In this document: positions 62,222 to 64,000 of the stretch, one piece after another
Layout of the letters: the number at the start of each line of letters is the position of its first letter
Numbering within the stretch: position 1 is the stretch's first letter
Source: an uncultured Lachnospiraceae bacterium
GTDB lineage: Bacteria; Bacillota; Clostridia; Lachnospirales; Lachnospiraceae
Direction of reading: 5' to 3'
Assembly (NCBI GenBank): GCA_947382415.1
Contig: CANCYO010000002.1
Coordinates: 110,473 to 174,472 of the forward strand
Length of the DNA: 64,000 bases
The notes under the pieces: model-generated
What the model saw: only the letters and a program-made list of their open reading frames with translations
Told to the model about the DNA's origin: nothing
Databases searched by the model: none
Program-made: the position numbers and the translations under genes

Positions 62222-63250
62222 ATGAAACTGATAGAGACGAAGGATGCCGTGGGACAGGTGCTCTGCCATGACATTACGCAGATCATACCAGGCGTGGTGA
62301 AGGATGCAGTGTTCAGAAAGGGGCATATCGTTACCCCGGAGGATATCCCGGTGCTTTTGTCCGTGGGCAAGGAACATCTCTATGTGTGGGAGAAAAAGGA
62401 GGGAATCCTGCACGAGGACGAGGCGGCCGCCATTCTGAGGGACATCTGCATCAATGAAGGGATGTGCGCGTCGGAGCCCAAAGAGGGGAAGATCGAGCTG
62501 CGGGCGGAGCGGGACGGATTGCTCAAAATAGATACCAAAAGGCTGAACGCGGTGAACGGGCTGGGAGAGCTGATGATCGCAACGATTCATGGCAATTTCC
62601 CCGTGCGAAAGGGAGACAAGCTTGCCGCCGTCCGCATTATTCCGCTGGTCATAGAGGAGGAGAAGATGAACCGGGCCAGAGAGGCTGCTGGAGAGAAACC
62701 GCTGCTTCAGATCCTGCCTTTTTCCCATGTGAGGATTGGAATTGTCACCACCGGCAGCGAGGTGTTTAAAGGGCGGATCGAGGATGCCTTTGGGCCGGCT
62801 GTCAGGGCTAAGCTCTCGGAGTATGATACGGAGGTTATGGGACAGAAAATCGTGGACGACAGACAGGAGAATATCGTGGCGGCTATAGGCGGCTTTGTGG
62901 ATCAGGGGGCGGACATGGTGCTGTGTACCGGGGGAATGAGCGTAGACCCCGACGACAGAACCCCCGGCGCTGTGAAGGCTTTCGGTGCGGATATTGTCTC
63001 CTATGGGGCTCCGGTGCTTCCCGGGGCGATGTTCCTGCTGGCCTATTATCAAAACGGGGACAGGACGGTTCCGATTCTGGGGCTGCCGGGCTGTGTGATG
63101 TATGCGAAACGGACCGTGTTCGATCTGATCCTGCCCCGGGTGCTTGCAGGGGAGAGGCTTACCGCGGAGGATATCCGGGTATACGGCGAGGGCGGGCTGT
63201 GTTTAAGCTGCCCGGAATGTCATTTTCCCGCCTGCGGATTCGGGAAATGA
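62222..63250 (+). CDS. Molybdopterin-binding (MoaB/Mog-like) protein
   Basis: A 342-residue protein. The N-terminal half is a MoeA-related domain (VGQVLCHDITQIIPGVVKDAVF), and the C-terminal half is a MoaB/Mog domain with GIVTTGSEVFKGRI and CTGGMSVDPDDRTPGAV. The last 20 residues hold a cysteine cluster, CLSCPECHFPACGFGK, a likely metal site and known in close homologues. The start at 62222 is supported by AAAGGAATCAAG and matches MoeA-type starts. Probably it binds or adenylates molybdopterin for a specific enzyme. Confidence 0.85.
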   Translation: MKLIETKDAVGQVLCHDITQIIPGVVKDAVFRKGHIVTPEDIPVLLSVGKEHLYVWEKKEGILHEDEAAAILRDICINEGMCASEPKEGKIELRAERDGLLKIDTKRLNAVNGLGELMIATIHGNFPVRKGDKLAAVRIIPLVIEEEKMNRAREAAGEKPLLQILPFSHVRIGIVTTGSEVFKGRIEDAFGPAVRAKLSEYDTEVMGQKIVDDRQENIVAAIGGFVDQGADMVLCTGGMSVDPDDRTPGAVKAFGADIVSYGAPVLPGAMFLLAYYQNGDRTVPILGLPGCVMYAKRTVFDLILPRVLAGERLTAEDIRVYGEGGLCLSCPECHFPACGFGK

Positions 63251-63251
63251 A

Positions 63252-63291
63252 AAGCAGTCGGAATGAGTCGGAAGCAGCCGGAATGAGCCGG
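63252..63291. repeat. Short tandem repeat, 20-base unit twice
   Basis: Two 20-base copies directly after the stop codon of the molybdopterin-binding gene (63252-63271, 63272-63291), each itself made of two 10-base halves, AAGCAGYCGG and AATGAGYCGG. Probably slippage. Confidence 0.6.
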
Positions 63292-63336
63292 AATTGATAT
63301 GGCAAAATGCCGCAGTGCGGCGGAATGTGAGGAGAT

Positions 63337-63837
63337 ATGGGAGAATTTACACATTTTGACAGACAGGGCAACGCTGTTATGGTGGATGTGACCGCCAAGG
63401 CGGAAACGGAGCGCGTGGCGGTGGCGGAGGGCTGCATCAGAGTCAGCGCGGAGGTGTTTGACGCCATAAAGAATCAGACCGCGGCCAAGGGCGATGTGCT
63501 GGGAACGGCAAGGATCGCGGGTATCATGGCCACAAAGCGCACGGCGGAGCTGATTCCCATGTGTCATCCGCTGATGCTCACCAAAGTGTCTGTTGATTTT
63601 TGGCCTGAGGAGGAGAGTTTGCAGATCAGGTGCCGGTGTACGGCTAAGCTCACAGGCAGGACGGGCGTGGAGATGGAGGCGCTCACGGGAGTCAGCGTGG
63701 CGCTGCTTACGGTCTATGATATGTGTAAGGCTTTGGATAAGAGTATGGAGATCTCCGGGATTCGGCTGGTGGAGAAGCTGGGCGGGAAGAGCGGGCATTT
63801 TGTGAATCCGGCAGCGAGAGGCGATGGGACAGTCTGA
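63337..63837 (+). CDS. moaC: Cyclic pyranopterin monophosphate synthase MoaC
   Basis: A 166-residue enzyme that converts 3',8-cyclo-7,8-dihydro-GTP to cyclic pyranopterin monophosphate, with MoaA. The motif [13 protein letters not shown], the [29 protein letters not shown] segment, [12 protein letters not shown] and the MVDVTAK start are family hallmarks. AGGAG precedes the ATG. It closes the cofactor cluster within the window; moaA is not seen and may follow. Confidence 0.97.
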   Translation: MGEFTHFDRQGNAVMVDVTAKAETERVAVAEGCIRVSAEVFDAIKNQTAAKGDVLGTARIAGIMATKRTAELIPMCHPLMLTKVSVDFWPEEESLQIRCRCTAKLTGRTGVEMEALTGVSVALLTVYDMCKALDKSMEISGIRLVEKLGGKSGHFVNPAARGDGTV

Positions 63838-64000
63838 GATATTGTGGGGCTGTTTAGCTGTCGGGGGCGGCAGTGGGAGTCTGGGAGGCTGCTGCCGGCC
63901 GGAGGCGGCGATCGGGCGTTTTCTAATAGTGCGGCTATTGAATCCTGCGGGCGTCGGGGCGGGGGTGAAGTGAATCCAATCACAGCCGAACCAGAAAACC

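Noticed and set aside
63838..64000. Possible gene at the right edge
   Set aside because: Only hairpin-forming GC-rich sequence and an antisense shadow are visible; no start codon with a good site is seen before the window ends.

Overview
The window looks like chromosomal DNA of an anaerobic, low-to-mid GC Gram-positive of the class Clostridia, most likely a gut Lachnospiraceae. The evidence is a complete acetyl-CoA to butyryl-CoA operon with Bcd/EtfAB, strong AGGAGG ribosome binding sites, canonical sigma-A promoters, a CIRCE-controlled groESL operon, and several proteins with Lachnospiraceae-type architecture (DIP1984 family, DUF4037-TPR, DUF4261). The genus cannot be fixed from sequence alone. 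Nearly all genes lie on the + strand.

Bases 1-9258 are an accessory, partly AT-rich region. It holds the tail of an AlbA/HATPase-type regulator, a recombinase-fold protein without catalytic residues overlapping an AAA-ATPase/PD-(D/E)XK protein, a 1066-residue HD plus Hsp90-like (GHKL) ATPase protein, and a beta-propeller lipoprotein. This is a plausible conflict or defence island. Bases 9293-14534 hold a DnaQ-fold exonuclease, a two-gene P-loop ATPase/TPR module with its own promoter, and a soluble chemoreceptor with a zinc-binding CZB domain. Bases 14615-28156 are mixed housekeeping and hypothetical genes: EamA, NUDIX, DIP1984, DUF4261, Ogt, TPR-DUF4037, SDR, TrxB-like, SH3-NlpC/P60, HPF, M23 peptidase and an HNH endonuclease. 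The region also has a tRNA-like element (about 16050-16165) and a cluster of four DnaA-box-like 9-mers (23953-24023).

Bases 28441-34511 are thl-crt-hbd-bcd-etfB-etfA, which converts acetyl-CoA to butyryl-CoA with flavin-based electron bifurcation at Bcd/Etf. A terminator follows, then an overlapping YkgJ-type/FocA-type pair. Bases 36266-38606 pair a GGDEF cyclase with a PilZ receptor (c-di-GMP). An ABC-2 exporter pair follows.

Bases 41111-46096 are the most striking region. Three genes are translationally coupled: a membrane hybrid histidine kinase, a solute-binding lipoprotein, and a response-regulator receiver fused to a (p)ppGpp synthetase domain with the catalytic residues retained. This predicts a phosphorelay that senses an extracellular ligand and directly controls alarmone synthesis.

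Bases 46200-58290 carry an AraC regulator, a DUF1905/papain-like protein, groESL, a RibD-like reductase, a prolyl-tRNA editing homologue, a choloylglycine-hydrolase-family enzyme, two flavodoxin-fold reductases, DUF2461, an ECF-like sigma factor, a lipoprotein and a GtrII-like membrane glycosyltransferase. Bases 58344-63837 hold a GH43 glycosidase followed by a molybdenum-cofactor cluster (moeA, a mobA-mobB fusion, a molybdopterin-binding protein, moaC). No rRNA, complete tRNA, CRISPR array or intact insertion sequence was seen.
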